Positions 62,980 to 64,000 of a stretch of DNA of 64,000 bases are shown one piece after another; positions within the stretch are counted from its first letter, which is position 1; the number at the start of each line of letters is the position of its first letter. Position numbers and translations under genes: made by a program. The DNA is from Oceanobacillus sp. HTM 045 (lineage in GTDB: Bacteria; Pseudomonadota; Alphaproteobacteria; Rhodobacterales; Rhodobacteraceae). The stretch lies in assembly GCA_009733745.1 (NCBI GenBank), contig WNWL01000002.1, positions 62,001 to 126,000 on the forward strand, in the 5' to 3' direction. The notes below the pieces were generated by a model. It had not been told where the DNA came from. It saw nothing but the letters and a program-made list of their open reading frames with translations, and made no database searches.

Positions 62980-64000
62980 TCAGGCGGCGAGCCGGGCGGC
63001 GATGGCGTCCTGCCCGGGCGCGCTGCCGACCGGCCCGTAGAGCGCCAGCGCCGGCCGGGTCCGGCAGAGCCGCGCGGCGAGCGCGCGGGCGCCCTCGACG
63101 CTGGTCGCGTCGATCCGGGCGATGGTCTCCTCCAGGTCGGGAACGTAGCCGCGGATCGAGACCATCTTGGCCAGCCGCTCGGCGCGGACGGAGGTGCTTT
63201 CCAGCCCCATCAGCAGGCCCGCCTTCATCTGCGCGCGGGCGCGGGCGACCTCGACCTCGCTGAGGTCCTGCGCGGCGCGGGCGATCTCGGTGGCGGTCAG
63301 CTCGATCAGGCCGGGCAGGTCCTCCCCGCCGGTGCCGGCGTAGATGGTCATCATGCCGGAATCGATCCAGGCATTGGCCTGGGCGAAGATCGAGTAGCAG
63401 AGCCCGCGCTCCTCCCGCGCTTCCTGGAACAGGCGCGAGGACATGCCGCCGCCCAGCGCGGTGGCGAGGATCTGGGCGTTGTAGAAATCGGGCGAGAGCC
63501 GCTCCGGCGCCTCGAAGGCCATCGCGAAATGGGCCTGCTCCAGCCCCTTGACCTCGCGCCGCTCGGCACCGCCGTAGCGGGCGGGCTCGGCGCGGGGCAC
63601 GTCCACCGGGGACATGTCGCCGAAGCGTTCCTCGGCGAGCTTGAGCACCTCGGCGTGGTCGATGTCGCCCGCGGCGGCGAGGATCATGCGGCCGGGCAGG
63701 TAGTTGCCGTTGATGAAGCCGGCGAGGTCGTTGCGCGAGAAGGAGCGGACCCGCTCGGCCGGGCCGAGGATCGGGCGGCCCATCGGCTGGTCCGGGAAGG
63801 CGGCTTCCTGCAGCCAGTCGAAGATCACGTCGTCGGGCGTGTCGTGGCTCTGGCCGATCTCCTGAAGGATGACGTGGCGTTCCACGGCGATCTCATGCTC
63901 GGCCAGCGTGGAGTCGCGCAGGATGTCGGAGATGATGTCGATGGCGAGCGGCACGTCCGGCCCGAGTACGCGGGCGTAATAGGCCGTGGTCTCGCGCGAG
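62980..64000 (-). CDS. M16 family zinc peptidase, C-terminal part (cut by window edge)
   Basis: The frame stays open to the right edge, adding SRETTAYYARVLGPD before the first internal start. Patterns HEIAVERHVILQEIGQSHDTP (with the third zinc ligand region), FFNGNYL-like FINGNYLPGRM and GGGMSSRLFQEAREERGL (the glycine-rich substrate loop) match mitochondrial-processing-peptidase-like M16 enzymes (COG0612). The HxxEH zinc site lies just outside the window. About 340 of 420 residues are here. Confidence 0.93.
   Translation of the reverse strand, partial: SRETTAYYARVLGPDVPLAIDIISDILRDSTLAEHEIAVERHVILQEIGQSHDTPDDVIFDWLQEAAFPDQPMGRPILGPAERVRSFSRNDLAGFINGNYLPGRMILAAAGDIDHAEVLKLAEERFGDMSPVDVPRAEPARYGGAERREVKGLEQAHFAMAFEAPERLSPDFYNAQILATALGGGMSSRLFQEAREERGLCYSIFAQANAWIDSGMMTIYAGTGGEDLPGLIELTATEIARAAQDLSEVEVARARAQMKAGLLMGLESTSVRAERLAKMVSIRGYVPDLEETIARIDATSVEGARALAARLCRTRPALALYGPVGSAPGQDAIAARLAA

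Overview
The window reads as chromosome of a GC-rich marine alphaproteobacterium of the Rhodobacterales (Roseobacter/Rhodobacter type). The support is family content rather than any single marker: a photo-oxidative stress gene set of the kind RpoE/ChrR controls in Rhodobacter (photolyase, CFA-type methyltransferase, DUF1365, flavoprotein, TrgA-like protein), a DddL-type DMSP lyase, TRAP transporters, Usg, fused TrpE-TrpG, the alphaproteobacterial general stress response module (NepR-PhyR-EcfG), and sites resembling RirA, CtrA and alphaproteobacterial LexA boxes. High GC produces long antisense and out-of-frame open frames almost everywhere; they were discarded.

Layout. 1-8.05 kb: a DUF6134 gene (cut by the left edge) coupled to a short-chain dehydrogenase, then a minus-strand run phr - flavoprotein - DUF1365 - CFA-type methyltransferase - TrgA-like - MFS, with a sigma-E-like promoter in front of phr. 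8.2-14.9 kb: usg, a small coiled-coil gene, a CoA-transferase, then a tandem glycine riboswitch and the glycine cleavage genes gcvT-gcvH-gcvP. 15.3-22.5 kb: a phosphatase, a sugar transferase with a clear terminator, an AAA+ ATPase, fused anthranilate synthase and an Asp/Glu racemase-like protein. 22.6-29.7 kb: a solute uptake island with two paralogous TRAP binding proteins, a MetE-like protein, a GntR regulator with two TGTATAC operators, one DctQ-DctM pair and two small envelope genes. 29.8-32.1 kb: a glycosyltransferase, two unusual tRNA genes, DUF1294 and cupin genes. 32.2-35.1 kb: iron uptake (binding protein and permease, convergent) with an iron-responsive operator. 35.4-39.7 kb: the general stress response module nepR-phyR-kinase facing ecfG, plus an EF-hand protein. 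39.8-43.4 kb: dnaE2 with a LexA box touching its start codon and no imuA/imuB beside it. 43.5-49.5 kb: a papain-like protease, small secreted proteins, a PI-PLC-like protein, an acyl-CoA dehydrogenase, a methyltransferase. 49.5-55.6 kb: an array of intergenic repeats, dddL with a rhodanese, thiolase, racemase and P1 peptidase. 55.6-64 kb: a GGDEF-EAL protein, tRNA-Glu, rluD-rpoH, a DsbD-domain protein, yqgE, a GNAT acetyltransferase and an M16 peptidase cut by the right edge.

Together the genes suggest a cell coping with light, iron limitation, DNA damage and general stress while using one-carbon units (glycine cleavage), C4 or organic-sulfur type substrates (TRAP, DMSP lyase) and fatty acids. 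The least explained items are the two tRNA genes at 31 kb (anticodon TCA in one; a class I body with a Leu CAG anticodon in the other), a 133-bp element with inverted-repeat ends present in four clear copies, and the short leader ORF overlapping gcvT.
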